A stretch of 59,412 bases of DNA from Magnetovibrio sp. (lineage in GTDB: Bacteria; Pseudomonadota; Alphaproteobacteria; Rhodospirillales; Casp-alpha2), in NCBI GenBank assembly GCA_002690705.1, contig NZFO01000011.1:52520-111931 (forward strand), in the 5' to 3' direction. The notes below the pieces were generated by a model. The model was not told the DNA's origin. It made no database searches and worked only from the letters and a program-made list of their open reading frames with translations. Below, piece by piece: positions 35,265 to 44,188 of this stretch. The translations under genes and the position numbers were made by a program. How positions within the stretch are numbered: the stretch's first letter is position 1; each line of letters begins with the position of its first letter.

Positions 35265-36152
35265 GTAGAGAACTTGATGGTAGTACGGTACAAGATGCAT
35301 GGGGGCGTCAGACAAAACTGTCCATGACGGCTTGGGCCGGTAAAGCTCAATAAACTTCGGGCGAAGGCTAACGAGTTTATCTTCATCAAATATATCTGCC
35401 AGCTCGCGGCAATAACCCAGATCAAAAACATCTCTAAATCCTGCCGGGGCCAGATCGCTAATCCCAACGCTGATAGGTTGGTACTTGCAGATTGGATTTT
35501 TTGTGTAAAATAATTTTGCCTTTCTAATGATATTTTCAAAATATTCATCAATGGTCGCAGGCAACATTTCTTGGAAACTATCTATATTAATTGCCAAGTC
35601 ACAGGCTAATTCTTTCCATGTTTCTGGCGCTGTTGCATCTAGAAATTGTATTTTTTCGCTTTCATTCGGGATCGCGCGAGTTAGTACGGCACGACTTAAA
35701 GGTAACAGTTCCGGAAGATCAATAATTGTGTAGGATTGAAGCTTTGGCAGTAGGCGACTGAAAGCTTGGCAAGTTCTTCCGAAACCCGCCCCAATTTCAA
35801 CAACCGTCTTAATACTGTTAGTTTCTGTGTTTTGATCAACAAATAAGAATTCGTCGACGGAAAATAAGTAATCCAAGTTGATATTGATGCCTTGGGCTCG
35901 CACGCTTATTGGATTCCCTACATTTGTATCCCCAATTTTCCGGTAATAATGGTAGAAGCGTTCGGATCGATTGCGAGCAGCCTCAAATAGGATGAACTTA
36001 AAATATCGCATGGTAGGATCTAAAGGGTCCCACGCTGCTAATCTGTTATTTGGCCCCCCCGGCCTGCGGAAGTTCGCGATAAACTCCTCGTCAACCCTTG
36101 AAAAGATATCTGAGGTCAGTGCCAACCATAGTTTTGATAAGTTTTGCGCCAT
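35256..36152 (-). CDS. Putative sugar O-methyltransferase
   Basis: This 298-residue protein resembles the bacterial 'putative sugar O-methyltransferase' group seen in polysaccharide clusters. The SAM-binding loop is 'VVEIGAGFGRTCQAF' near residue 118, followed by 'YTIIDLPELLPLSRAVL' near 142 and 'CDLAINIDSFQEM' near 188. The N-terminal 100 residues are helical with several aromatic residues, as in that family. Its ATG directly follows the stop of the epimerase gene, so the two form a pair. The product probably methylates a sugar made by the epimerase or present in the flagellar glycan, which is inference. Confidence 0.75.
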   Translation of the reverse strand: MAQNLSKLWLALTSDIFSRVDEEFIANFRRPGGPNNRLAAWDPLDPTMRYFKFILFEAARNRSERFYHYYRKIGDTNVGNPISVRAQGININLDYLFSVDEFLFVDQNTETNSIKTVVEIGAGFGRTCQAFSRLLPKLQSYTIIDLPELLPLSRAVLTRAIPNESEKIQFLDATAPETWKELACDLAINIDSFQEMLPATIDEYFENIIRKAKLFYTKNPICKYQPISVGISDLAPAGFRDVFDLGYCRELADIFDEDKLVSLRPKFIELYRPKPSWTVLSDAPMHLVPYYHQVLYSA

Positions 36153-37100
36153 TTAATTGATGTTAATATTATTTGCTTGTTTGAGAATTTTAATAGTTTC
36201 ATAGATTGCAGTATTTATATCTCCTCGTGGGGAAAACCCTAGCGCTTGTAATTTTTCAAAAATAACCTCGTAAGAAAGTTGGTTCATAATCGGGGATTCG
36301 ACAAAACTGACAGTAAGATTAGGGACAAATGATTTAATTACTTTGATAATATCTCGCACTGTGAAATTTGCCGTCAACACGTTATAGATTTGGTTATCAA
36401 ATAAGTCTTGATTGATCATCATGGAGATGACTTGTGCAGCGTCATTGAGATCTAGGTATGGACGTTTTTGATCCATTGCCGTTCGCCATACGGTAAGCGG
36501 CTGCCCCATTATGGATTGCCAACAGAATTTATTAACGGCGGTATGAAAACGCATTCCAGGAGAAGTTCCAAAAATTGTCCCAAACCGGCACGTCACGTAA
36601 CGCAGCCCATGCTTTTTTGATAATTGTTGGAGATGTGCCTCTTCGCGTAACTTGGTCTCAGCATAAGGGCTTTGTGGCTTAAGGTCACTGACTGCACAGT
36701 CCTCATCGACAGTTGTATCTTGTTTACCGTAAACACTTGTTGACGAGGGATGAAATAACCGTGTGCCGGTCTCTATGCAAGCATCAGCAACATGGGCTGT
36801 TGTAGCAAAATTATTCTGTTCGACTTCTGCGGCGTTGTCAAAGCTGGCAGTAGCATCGGTAATTGCTGCAAGTTGTATGACCACATCTGCATTATCAAAT
36901 ATCGGACGCAAGTCGATCTCGGCTACATCACCCTCAATAAATTTAAAGTTCCCCTCTCTTGGCAGATTAAATAAGGATGGATAACGTTGCGTGGCCATAT
37001 TGTCTATCATCACAATTTCGCAACCCGGAATAGCGTTTGGCAACAAGTGAATAAGACGTGATCCGATGTGTCCAATGGCTCCAGTTACAATTATCTTCAT
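36153..37100 (-). CDS. NAD-dependent sugar epimerase/dehydratase (extended SDR)
   Basis: This 315-residue protein has the extended-SDR fold. The NAD(P)-binding motif TGAIGHIG is at residues 6-13, 'VVIQLAAITD' is near residue 74, 'PSSTSVYG' near 117 and the catalytic 'YAETK' near 146. The family acts on nucleotide sugars, as 4-epimerases, 4,6-dehydratases or reductases. The exact reaction cannot be decided here. It lacks the PseB-specific features found in the protein at 52175. It starts the two-gene unit with the sugar O-methyltransferase and is followed upstream by a gene-poor 1.3 kb region, which may hold its promoter. Confidence 0.85.
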   Translation of the reverse strand: MKIIVTGAIGHIGSRLIHLLPNAIPGCEIVMIDNMATQRYPSLFNLPREGNFKFIEGDVAEIDLRPIFDNADVVIQLAAITDATASFDNAAEVEQNNFATTAHVADACIETGTRLFHPSSTSVYGKQDTTVDEDCAVSDLKPQSPYAETKLREEAHLQQLSKKHGLRYVTCRFGTIFGTSPGMRFHTAVNKFCWQSIMGQPLTVWRTAMDQKRPYLDLNDAAQVISMMINQDLFDNQIYNVLTANFTVRDIIKVIKSFVPNLTVSFVESPIMNQLSYEVIFEKLQALGFSPRGDINTAIYETIKILKQANNININ

Positions 37101-37139
37101 AAGTCTTCAACTCGCACTTCATCGACTTGGAAAAAAATC

Positions 37140-37288
37140 TTAGTTTTGCACGGTGCCAGATGCAGTCACGTTCATTATAGATAACGGCTTATCAAACACT
37201 AACACAGTCCCGGCCTCTAGATATGCTTGTTCATCCCAAATAGCCCGTGGAATGATAATTTCTTTTTTGAGGTTGTTTATGCCTTAAG
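37140..37288 (-). pseudogene. Possible C-terminal fragment of an unknown protein
   Basis: After a stop codon the minus strand is open for about 48 codons, encoding a protein-like segment with 'EIIIPRAIWDEQAYLEAGTV' and ending at a TAA 40 bases before the epimerase start. There is no ATG. The same frame can be followed further upstream through one stop ('NIDAMLNNRPIFIT'). I do not recognise the family. Confidence 0.25.
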
Positions 37289-37589
37289 TTATAAAGATTG
37301 GACGATTATTTAACATAGCGTCAATGTTACCCGATCTACAAATGGGAATTTAATTTTGTGTTTTATGGGCATTCCAACTAGGTAAAGTTCCTATAGGAGC
37401 GTTGGATAATAATAAAAATGCGAGCCATGAAGAGAGGGAACTTTGTATTGTATTTCGGTACTGATAAATTTTCGAGAGAGTTGTGTATATTCTGAAAATC
37501 TATCAGTTGAGCTTCTGACAGTAAGAGCAAAATCTGCATTATGCCGTAATTCTATTATCAATAAATATCTCTATCCTTCTATTGATACC

Positions 37590-37894
37590 GTCCTCATCTA
37601 GAAATATCACGGATCAGCGCAGGATTTGAGACAAAATTCCGCCGCACGATGACCAATCTCGTCTCAGGACTTTTTAACAAAGACTTAATTACCGACTGGG
37701 CAAAAGTTCAAGAGCGTGCTCGCATGTATTTTGATGCGAACGAGAAGGACGCAAAATTTTCATATAACATTTTTTGCAAGGGAGGTTTATTAATAATGTT
37801 TGAGATAGAGCACTTTTTTTGCACAGGTTTGGTGTTAGCTAGAAAAAGTACTTATGACCAGGCTCAATCGAAGTTAAGAAGGCGTTGCTCATAA
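37590..37894 (+). pseudogene. Possible remnant of an asparagine-synthetase-like C-terminus
   Basis: The open frame reads through an ATG at 37649 without a good ribosome binding site. It contains 'SGLFNKDLI' and, 40 residues later, 'LLIMFEIEHFF'. This recalls the 'GLFD...LLMFELWHR' end of asparagine-synthetase-type proteins common in polysaccharide loci. The match is weak, and the segment lacks the rest of the enzyme, so this is a guess at a decayed gene. Confidence 0.25.
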
Positions 37895-38399
37895 GCATCT
37901 GACTGGATGTGATAAAAGGCAAGATAGGTTCATTGTAGACTCGGCAAATCATGATGAACGGGTTCTGCGGTTCAGGGCGTAAGCTGAATGGTGATGCTTA
38001 TCCCATTACCATAAGGTTAAACTCGTATGATACGTATAAACTTTATGCAATACGCGGAGAGAATATTACGCAGGACTTGATGTGAAATTTGTCTTTATTG
38101 TGCCGATGTTGGCCTTTTGTATTGGGCGTCCTGTGATCATCGCTCAGCCTAATACTCGTCTTCGCGGTCGCGGAGGGTGCGCCTTTAATAGGCCTTAATT
38201 AGATAGAAATTGTGATTTGTTAATATTTGCAGTAAAAAGTGGCATTTGGGATAAGTGTGGAAGATTAGTTTGTTTTAGGAAATCGCTTCATGAAAGGGCT
38301 TTAGAGGTCTTGGATCCTCTTGTGCTTCGGCAAAGCGCGGCCCAGAGAGCTAGGCCGGAAAATCTTAAGAGTATTATTCGAAGAGGGCTACTGGGGCGT

Positions 38400-40358
38400 T
38401 TAACTGGTGCTGTCCGATAGCTCGATAGCATAACTATAGGTCAGTGGCCTAATGGGTAAGGCTTCAGTCCTCGCCTCGTGGCTCGTATCATCATGTTCGC
38501 GCGCTGACAAGCTTGCGCGTACTAAGCGATTGCCCCCGATTGTTTGGGTGGTAATCAGCCCAAGCATAGCAGCTGATGTTCGAGGTGCTTCCAATTTCAC
38601 CCGGCGCGTCTCATCTCCGATATCCATCCAACCTTCTGTCAGCCCCAATCCAGTTGAGCAGGTGATTAAGGGTGATACGGGTCTTCCATGATTAATATTT
38701 TTATCAAAAATTTCAAATATTTCTGGTTCAGTGCCCCCATTGTGGCACCGGTAAGATAAACGACTATGACTGAATAATTTGGGATTTAGAGTCACATGAG
38801 CCATACGAAGTGACCCAAGCAAGGGTTCTTGCCAGTGTAAAAGATATGAGACCTCTATCCTCGGGAGATATTCATTAATCCTGATCGTTTTCTCGATTTT
38901 GCCGAGTTCTGATCCGATTTGCATCGAAATGTCTACAAATCCATCGCCGGGTTGAATCTCAGGGTTACAATTTTGTAAATCAGTGACTTTTGGTTTTCCG
39001 GGTATTTCGCATGTTAAGAGATTTGTATAAAAGTCAGCGCCCCATGCAATATCATCAAAGAAACCATGCTGAATTGTACCAGCCCACCAATCCTCGCCTG
39101 GCCTTGGTCCAAAAGCCTGAACTGCACAGCCACGTCGTTTATTAAGGGTCACGGTAATATTTGGACTCACACAAATGATTGATCTCTCTGTGTCTTTTAT
39201 ATCGAAAATTTTTAACGGATTACCCGCCTTTGATGGGAAAAAAAGTGTCGGGACACAGGCTATCTCAGATACGCGCTGCCTGATCTTTTTCCAGCGCGCA
39301 TCGTCAATATGGGTTCGAAAATCACTACTCCAGAGCTCCAGAATTTCGCGCCATGCCTCACTTGGAGACTGGATGGTTAATTTTTCAAATATTCTCCAGC
39401 AAGCCGTGTTTAGCGCTAAATCATCGCGGCCGGTCACGGCCCATCTCACAATGTTGTACTTAGGTTGCTTTTTGACACAAATTGGGGCGGAAGCAGTTGG
39501 CAGCTTTAATATCTGACGGTTAGCCGAGTTGATTGCGTTATCCAAAATATCGGCGGGAGTGGTTAGAAAGATATCATCTCGGGTCGCAAGGTGGCGCCAC
39601 ATTGCGCCGATACGTTGCCATTCGCCAGTGGGATGGATATCCGGCTCTGTTTGGTATCGGCCGGGGCGATAGTCGAAGATTTCTGCGTCACTGCTATAGA
39701 TTGCAAGAAAACCGTCTTTTGACCCCTCCAACCTTGATGAGATATAACTGTTCAATTCATCGAGATCGTTCTCACCGTGGGCGTAGCGCTGGAACCTTTG
39801 AAATACAATGGCATCACACCAAATAATGGGAATAGTATTCCCGCGGTCGTCACCAGCGGTTTGAATACACCTCCCCCAAGAACGCTCCCAATCCTTGTGC
39901 GTGCTGTATATACTTGCCCAATCAAGAATGATTGCTTCGTATCCTGCTTCCAAATAAATTTGAATGAGGCCGGATGAGAATGCTTGCTCATTAACTAGTG
40001 CGATTCGAGGAACCACCCCTAAAAGCGACTTATATACCTCGATTCCGATTCGCTGATTGGAAGCGTTGACGGCCGCTGGCATTAAAGGCCCGATTGCTTG
40101 TATGTATCCACTGCCGATGAACTCGCAAAGTCCATCCTTTATGAGTTGCTGAATTTCTGCAATCATATTTTGGTCGAGTTTATCAATCTGCTCGAGTGTC
40201 CAACCGCTGGCCTCGATAGCAATTGGGCACGCATTCTCGCGCGCTTGGTAAAGCAATGGCCAGTAGCAACGCTCAAGCACTCTCGAGCGTTCACTTTCGG
40301 GAATGGATGAGAATGCCAGATTAAGATGAAAAAGGTTGTATAGCCGGGTTCTCTGCAT
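38400..40358 (-). CDS. GH57-like glycoside hydrolase family protein
   Basis: I chose the ATG at 40358 (652 residues) because AAGGA precedes it and the longer reading to 40544 would overlap the ATP-grasp gene with a non-family N-terminus. The N-terminus 'LYNLFHLNLAFSSIPESER', then 'GYEAIILDW' near residue 151 and 'IYSSDAEIFDYRPGRY' near 226, are like GH57/polysaccharide-deacetylase-type (beta/alpha)7 barrels. The 'LVNEQAFSSGLIQIYLEAGY' stretch holds a Glu at the place of the GH57 nucleophile region. The C-terminal half (about 380-650) is beta-rich. GH57 enzymes are amylases or glucan branching and transfer enzymes; the activity here is unknown. It is the last gene of a seven-gene operon, five bases after the ATP-grasp gene. 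Confidence 0.7.
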   Translation of the reverse strand: MQRTRLYNLFHLNLAFSSIPESERSRVLERCYWPLLYQARENACPIAIEASGWTLEQIDKLDQNMIAEIQQLIKDGLCEFIGSGYIQAIGPLMPAAVNASNQRIGIEVYKSLLGVVPRIALVNEQAFSSGLIQIYLEAGYEAIILDWASIYSTHKDWERSWGRCIQTAGDDRGNTIPIIWCDAIVFQRFQRYAHGENDLDELNSYISSRLEGSKDGFLAIYSSDAEIFDYRPGRYQTEPDIHPTGEWQRIGAMWRHLATRDDIFLTTPADILDNAINSANRQILKLPTASAPICVKKQPKYNIVRWAVTGRDDLALNTACWRIFEKLTIQSPSEAWREILELWSSDFRTHIDDARWKKIRQRVSEIACVPTLFFPSKAGNPLKIFDIKDTERSIICVSPNITVTLNKRRGCAVQAFGPRPGEDWWAGTIQHGFFDDIAWGADFYTNLLTCEIPGKPKVTDLQNCNPEIQPGDGFVDISMQIGSELGKIEKTIRINEYLPRIEVSYLLHWQEPLLGSLRMAHVTLNPKLFSHSRLSYRCHNGGTEPEIFEIFDKNINHGRPVSPLITCSTGLGLTEGWMDIGDETRRVKLEAPRTSAAMLGLITTQTIGGNRLVRASLSAREHDDTSHEARTEALPIRPLTYSYAIELSDSTS

Positions 40359-40363
40359 TTTCC

Positions 40364-41584
40364 TTAATTCTTTGTTGTGATGCGGATTCCAGTTAAGGCT
40401 TTTTGCATCGTCTCTAATGCTTCTTTGCGGGTAGGAGCACAAGTCATTACCACACCCGCCGATCCGCCTGCATTTTTCGGGGATTGAATATAGTCGCCAA
40501 TTTTTGACCAAACTTCTGCGTGTGCAACGTGCTCCATTGAACAAATTTTCTCAATGCCTGCTACACTTGTAACATATCCCGGCGTGGGAAAAATATAACG
40601 TTGAATTACGTACTTTCTAAATTTTGGTGTTAAGTGATCTGGGTTTACACGTAAGCCCATTGCTAATCTTGCGACGGGAAGGACAGTAGATACTCCTGTA
40701 TTAAGCGGAATTTCATAGGTGCAGAAGTAACCTCCACTTAAGCGCAATGCTACTTCGATGACGAAAGCCTGACGGCCGTTGAAGACTAGATCGCCTTTGA
40801 TAATGCCATTCGTCAATTCGAGCGCGGTTGCAACGCTTTGGATTACATTATGTGCATTTTTTATGTGCTCATCAGATAATAGGCTGGGCAGGTCGCCGCC
40901 ATTCTCGACAATATATGGCGCATATTTCTCCAATAGTTCGTAATTCCGATCCGATATGCCCACGGTATAGGCCACACCATCTAAGATGATACTTTCCGTG
41001 CTTATCTGTGGACCCGGCATGAAATCTTCAACGATAACTCTTCGAGACGGCGACCATTCTTGAGCGTGAAAAAAAGCTTTGTAAAGACCGGCCTGTCTGC
41101 GGACCCAGGAGACGCCTTTTGACCCACGACTATCTGCAGGCTTAACCACTACTCCGTTGGGATAACGTATAGCGAAATCTTGTAATTCCTCGTGATGGTA
41201 AATTTCTCTGAAAGCAGGTGTTGGAATGCCTTGTTCTAAAAATCGGGACTTTAATGCTACTTTGTTGACTGACAGGTCAGCCGTTGCAATGGAAATACCG
41301 GGAAGCATGAGATGATGTGCGATCCGTGCTGCGACATGAGGAGCGTCAATAGCTAGGCACATGACGCCATCAATGGGCTGAACCATATTGTGATAGGTTT
41401 CAATTTTCGGCAAGCATTGGTCAAAATGATATGCGCTTGCGATAATGGTGTCGGCGCAATATACGAAACCAGGCGCGTTTCTATCTATATCGCAGCCAAC
41501 TAATCGCCAACCCTCCGCGGCGAGTTGTCGCAAGCCTTCGATAGCTTGATTGCCTGCACCAAGGACAAGGAGGTTTTTACTCAA
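40364..41584 (-). CDS. ATP-grasp family ligase
   Basis: This 406-residue protein has the three-domain ATP-grasp build. There is an N-terminal Rossmann-like domain ('LLVLGAGNQAIEGLRQLAAEG'). The ATP-binding domain has 'GVVVKPADSRGSKGVSWV' near residue 145. 'FVIEVALRLSGGYFCTYEIPL' near 272 carries the metal-binding Glu and the conserved Arg-x-x-Gly-Gly. The family forms acyl-phosphate intermediates and couples carboxylates to amines, thiols or other groups. In this operon it may attach an amino acid or acid group to a sugar, which is inference. The start is a TTG that overlaps the SDR stop (TTGA). The stop lies five bases before the GH57-like gene. Confidence 0.85.
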   Translation of the reverse strand: MSKNLLVLGAGNQAIEGLRQLAAEGWRLVGCDIDRNAPGFVYCADTIIASAYHFDQCLPKIETYHNMVQPIDGVMCLAIDAPHVAARIAHHLMLPGISIATADLSVNKVALKSRFLEQGIPTPAFREIYHHEELQDFAIRYPNGVVVKPADSRGSKGVSWVRRQAGLYKAFFHAQEWSPSRRVIVEDFMPGPQISTESIILDGVAYTVGISDRNYELLEKYAPYIVENGGDLPSLLSDEHIKNAHNVIQSVATALELTNGIIKGDLVFNGRQAFVIEVALRLSGGYFCTYEIPLNTGVSTVLPVARLAMGLRVNPDHLTPKFRKYVIQRYIFPTPGYVTSVAGIEKICSMEHVAHAEVWSKIGDYIQSPKNAGGSAGVVMTCAPTRKEALETMQKALTGIRITTKN

Positions 41585-42327
41585 AAATACAGTCCCCCAT
41601 TCACATTTATAGTCTGTGCGGTAATGTAACTGCTGTTATTAGAAGCTAAAAACACAACAGAATGAGCAACTTCTTCCATCGATCCCATGCGGTTAAGCAA
41701 AACCGCTTCTGCAGCTTTTTTTACCGTTGGTGAACTCAAGCTTGCCTCCGCCATATTGGAAGTGATAAGTCCAGCCGCGATGGTATTTGAGCGGATGCCC
41801 TGTTCGGCCCCAAATCGTGCTGCGACTTGGGATAGAGAAATTAACCCGGCTTTGCTGGCGGCATAATGCGCGGTTCGTGGCCCACCATATTGACCGCTAA
41901 CGGATCCGATATTGATAATGCTAGCGTTATGCGCCTTGCATAAATAGGGGAGGGCCTCTTGAATGCAGACAAATGGTCCTCGAAGATTGACCGCCATAAT
42001 TTCGTTCCAGTCATCATCAGTAATTTGGTCTAAATCAGTTGGCTTGTTTATGCCTGCATTATTAACCAAAACATCTATCCCACCCATGCGCTCCGCGGCA
42101 CTTGCCATAGCATCTCTAACGCAACTCCGCTTGCGGACATCCATATGATGTGAAAAAGCGATGCCGCCGATACGCGTGATTTCCTTAACGACCTTTGCAG
42201 CAGCGTCCTCTTGACTACTGAAGGTAAATGATACCAGTGCGCCTTCGGCCGCCAAAGCTTTGCTGATCTCACGCCCAATCCCCCGGCTACCGCCGGTAAC
42301 GAATGCTTTTTTCCCCGCTAACTGCAT
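41581..42327 (-). CDS. Short-chain dehydrogenase/reductase (classical SDR)
   Basis: At 248 residues this is a classical FabG-like SDR. It has the TGGSRGIG cofactor motif at residues 11-18, NNAG near 88, the catalytic Ser in 'NIGSVSGQYGG' near 139, and YAASK near 153. The C-terminal 'TAQTINVNGGLYF' is typical. The reaction is NAD(P)-dependent oxidoreduction of an alcohol or ketone. Its neighbours (split transketolase, ATP-grasp, SpsF/PseG fusion) suggest a sugar intermediate as substrate rather than an acyl-ACP. Campylobacter PtmA is an SDR in a flagellar nonulosonate pathway, and this may be an analogue. It starts two bases after the transketolase C-subunit, with GGAAAGG upstream. Confidence 0.85.
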   Translation of the reverse strand: MQLAGKKAFVTGGSRGIGREISKALAAEGALVSFTFSSQEDAAAKVVKEITRIGGIAFSHHMDVRKRSCVRDAMASAAERMGGIDVLVNNAGINKPTDLDQITDDDWNEIMAVNLRGPFVCIQEALPYLCKAHNASIINIGSVSGQYGGPRTAHYAASKAGLISLSQVAARFGAEQGIRSNTIAAGLITSNMAEASLSSPTVKKAAEAVLLNRMGSMEEVAHSVVFLASNNSSYITAQTINVNGGLYF

Positions 42328-42329
42328 TG

Positions 42330-43301
42330 TTATTTTCCTTTCCGCATAATAGCTTTTCGGGCCGCCTCAGAGATGAACTGCGCTGTGAGCCCGTATAACT
42401 CAGCTAATTCTTCCGGTTCACCCGATTTTCCAAAGGTGTCGCGGACGCCGACAAATTCTTGCGGCACAGGGAAGGTCATGGTCAGTGCTTCTGCTACAGC
42501 CCCTCCCAAGCCGCCATAAATGTTGTGATCCTCCGCTGAGACTATCGCGCCCGTCTCTCGGGCGCATGTCTCTATCAAATGCCTATCTAAAGGTTTAATA
42601 CTTGACATATTTACAACGCGAGCAGAGATACCGTCGTTCTTTAATAATTTTGAAGCCTCCACCGCGCGTGCCACTTCAACTCCACACGCAATAATAGTAA
42701 CGTCATCACCGTCGACCAATATATCACCTTTCCCGATCGTCATTTTGTGGGCGCTCCCATAAACGGTCTTTGCTGGCGAGCGCCCGGTGCGGAGATACAA
42801 TGGCCCATTAAATTCCACAATCACCTCGGCTGCTGCATATGCTTCATTTGGATCAGCAGCCGATAAAACCGTCATTCCGGGAATAGCCCTAAAGATTGCC
42901 AGGTCCTCGAGACATTGTGCAGAGGCCCCATCTGGCCCTACGTCAAGTCCGGGGTGACTTGCTACAATTTTTACATTACGTTCAGTGTAAGCGAGCGAAA
43001 GCCTGGCTTGTTCAACGGCCCGCAATGCAAATACTGCAAATGTCGTAACGATTGGTATTAATCCCGTCGCTGCAAGACCGCCTGCCATTGCCATCATGTT
43101 TTGCTCGGCTATTCCGCATTGAATAAATCGATCTGGGAATGCTTTTCGAAAGTGATGCAGGCCTGTACCACCAGCTACATCCGCATCTAAGACAACAATT
43201 CGTTTGTTTTCTGATGCTAGTTGGGTGATACCGCGGCCAAAGGCTTCGCGGAGTGTGTCTCCGCTGCTGCCGAGCTGAAGAGGTTCTTTTACATCAGTCA
43301 T
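42330..43301 (-). CDS. Transketolase-like protein, C-terminal subunit
   Basis: The 323-residue protein is the pyrimidine-binding plus C-terminal half of a split transketolase/DXS-type TPP enzyme. The catalytic Glu region is 'RFIQCGIAEQNMMAMAGGLA' near residue 59. 'AVFALRAVEQARLSLAYTERNVKIV' and 'GLDVGPDGASAQCLEDLAI' follow, then the C-terminal domain with 'DDVTIIACGVEVARAVEAS'. I chose the ATG at 43301, which overlaps the stop of the N-subunit (ATGA) and has AAGGTGG upstream. The open frame 12 codons longer is less likely. Together with the N-subunit it would transfer a two-carbon ketol unit to an aldose or aldehyde acceptor. Confidence 0.9.
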   Translation of the reverse strand: MTDVKEPLQLGSSGDTLREAFGRGITQLASENKRIVVLDADVAGGTGLHHFRKAFPDRFIQCGIAEQNMMAMAGGLAATGLIPIVTTFAVFALRAVEQARLSLAYTERNVKIVASHPGLDVGPDGASAQCLEDLAIFRAIPGMTVLSAADPNEAYAAAEVIVEFNGPLYLRTGRSPAKTVYGSAHKMTIGKGDILVDGDDVTIIACGVEVARAVEASKLLKNDGISARVVNMSSIKPLDRHLIETCARETGAIVSAEDHNIYGGLGGAVAEALTMTFPVPQEFVGVRDTFGKSGEPEELAELYGLTAQFISEAARKAIMRKGK

Positions 43302-44170
43302 AATGCCACCTTTGAGAAAATAGTACCGTCGATCCATGCTGGGGTCTCAGTTTCATGCACCCCGAGCTCTATAAGGGATTTGGTGAAATCCTCGTCAGTG
43401 AGCAGAAGGCTGCCGTGCCAGTTAGGCTTCCCGACCATGAACGAGACCCCTTGCCCTTTTCGTGTATGTGCGAGGATTATTGTAGGACTTGATGTATCTT
43501 TCCGAGCTTGATCAAATCCTCCTGCAATTTCATTTAGATTGTGACCATCGATTTCAGTGACGTTCCAGCCAAAAGCCCGGAGTTTGTCTTGTAATGGCTC
43601 TAACCCCATAATTTTGGCGTTAGTGTTATCACTTTGTAATTTGTTGTAATCAATGATGGCGCACAGGTTTCCAAGTTTATGATGGTTTGCAAACATTAAA
43701 GCTTCCCATACCTCTCCTTCCTGCATTTCACCATCACCCAAAAGCGCATAAACACGATTACTCCACCCTTGCATACGTGCGCCCAACGCTATACCGCACG
43801 CGACAGATATACCCTGCCCGAGTGAGCCCGTGCTGGTCTCAGCTAGGGGTGTGGCACCGACGTGGGGGTGCCCTTCTAGCCTGCCTGCTAAATGACGAAG
43901 TGTTGTCAATTCTTGAGGATTTATAAGCTTAGTTGCGGCCCAAGCTGCATAAAGGGCCGGACAAGCATGACCTTTCGACATGATAAAACGGTTCCGTTCA
44001 GAGGCGGGTACATCCTTGTCCTGTGAGCCTAGTTCATTTCCATACAAAACTGCGAGGATGTCTGAACATGAAAGCGCACCGCCTGGGTGCCCAGAGGTTG
44101 CTGAGTGGATTGATAAAAGGGCATATCGGCGGATTTGTCGTGCTAAAACTGCAATGTCATTGGGATTCAT
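43298..44170 (-). CDS. Transketolase-like protein, N-terminal subunit
   Basis: The 290-residue protein is the TPP-binding half of a split transketolase. 'SATSGHPGGALSCSDILAVLY' near residue 23 carries the conserved His. 'SKGHACPALYAAWA' is near 69 and 'STGSLGQGISVACG' near 113. The TPP/Mg motif starts GDGEMQEGEVWEA near residue 146 and ends with IIDYNKLQSD. The start is ATG with GGAGCG upstream. Split transketolase pairs of this kind are frequent in polysaccharide and secondary-metabolite loci rather than in central metabolism. The overlap with the C-subunit points to a 1:1 complex. Confidence 0.92.
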   Translation of the reverse strand: MNPNDIAVLARQIRRYALLSIHSATSGHPGGALSCSDILAVLYGNELGSQDKDVPASERNRFIMSKGHACPALYAAWAATKLINPQELTTLRHLAGRLEGHPHVGATPLAETSTGSLGQGISVACGIALGARMQGWSNRVYALLGDGEMQEGEVWEALMFANHHKLGNLCAIIDYNKLQSDNTNAKIMGLEPLQDKLRAFGWNVTEIDGHNLNEIAGGFDQARKDTSSPTIILAHTRKGQGVSFMVGKPNWHGSLLLTDEDFTKSLIELGVHETETPAWIDGTIFSKVAL

Positions 44171-44188
44171 AAGGTTCGCTCCATAATT

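Larger units (their letters stand above)
37101..38399. other. Gene-poor 1.3 kb region with possible decayed gene pieces
   Basis: No intact gene is visible in these 1299 bases, which contrasts with the dense packing around them. Short open pieces on both strands look like fragments: a minus-strand piece at 37140-37288 and a plus-strand one at 37590-37894 (both listed). A 67-codon plus-strand frame at 38217-38420 runs into the end of the GH57-like gene and has no recognisable domain. The composition is A+T-rich. Former genes lost by decay or deletion are the simplest reading. Confidence 0.5.

Noticed and set aside
38430-38490. tRNA-like segment (GTGGCCTAATGGGTAAGGC resembles a D-arm)
   Set aside because: It lies inside the GH57-like coding region on the opposite strand. 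No anticodon stem or T-arm with the right spacing follows.
40359-40544. Longer N-terminus for the GH57-like protein
   Set aside because: The extra 62 residues overlap the ATP-grasp gene, are not family-like and lack a better ribosome site than the ATG at 40358.
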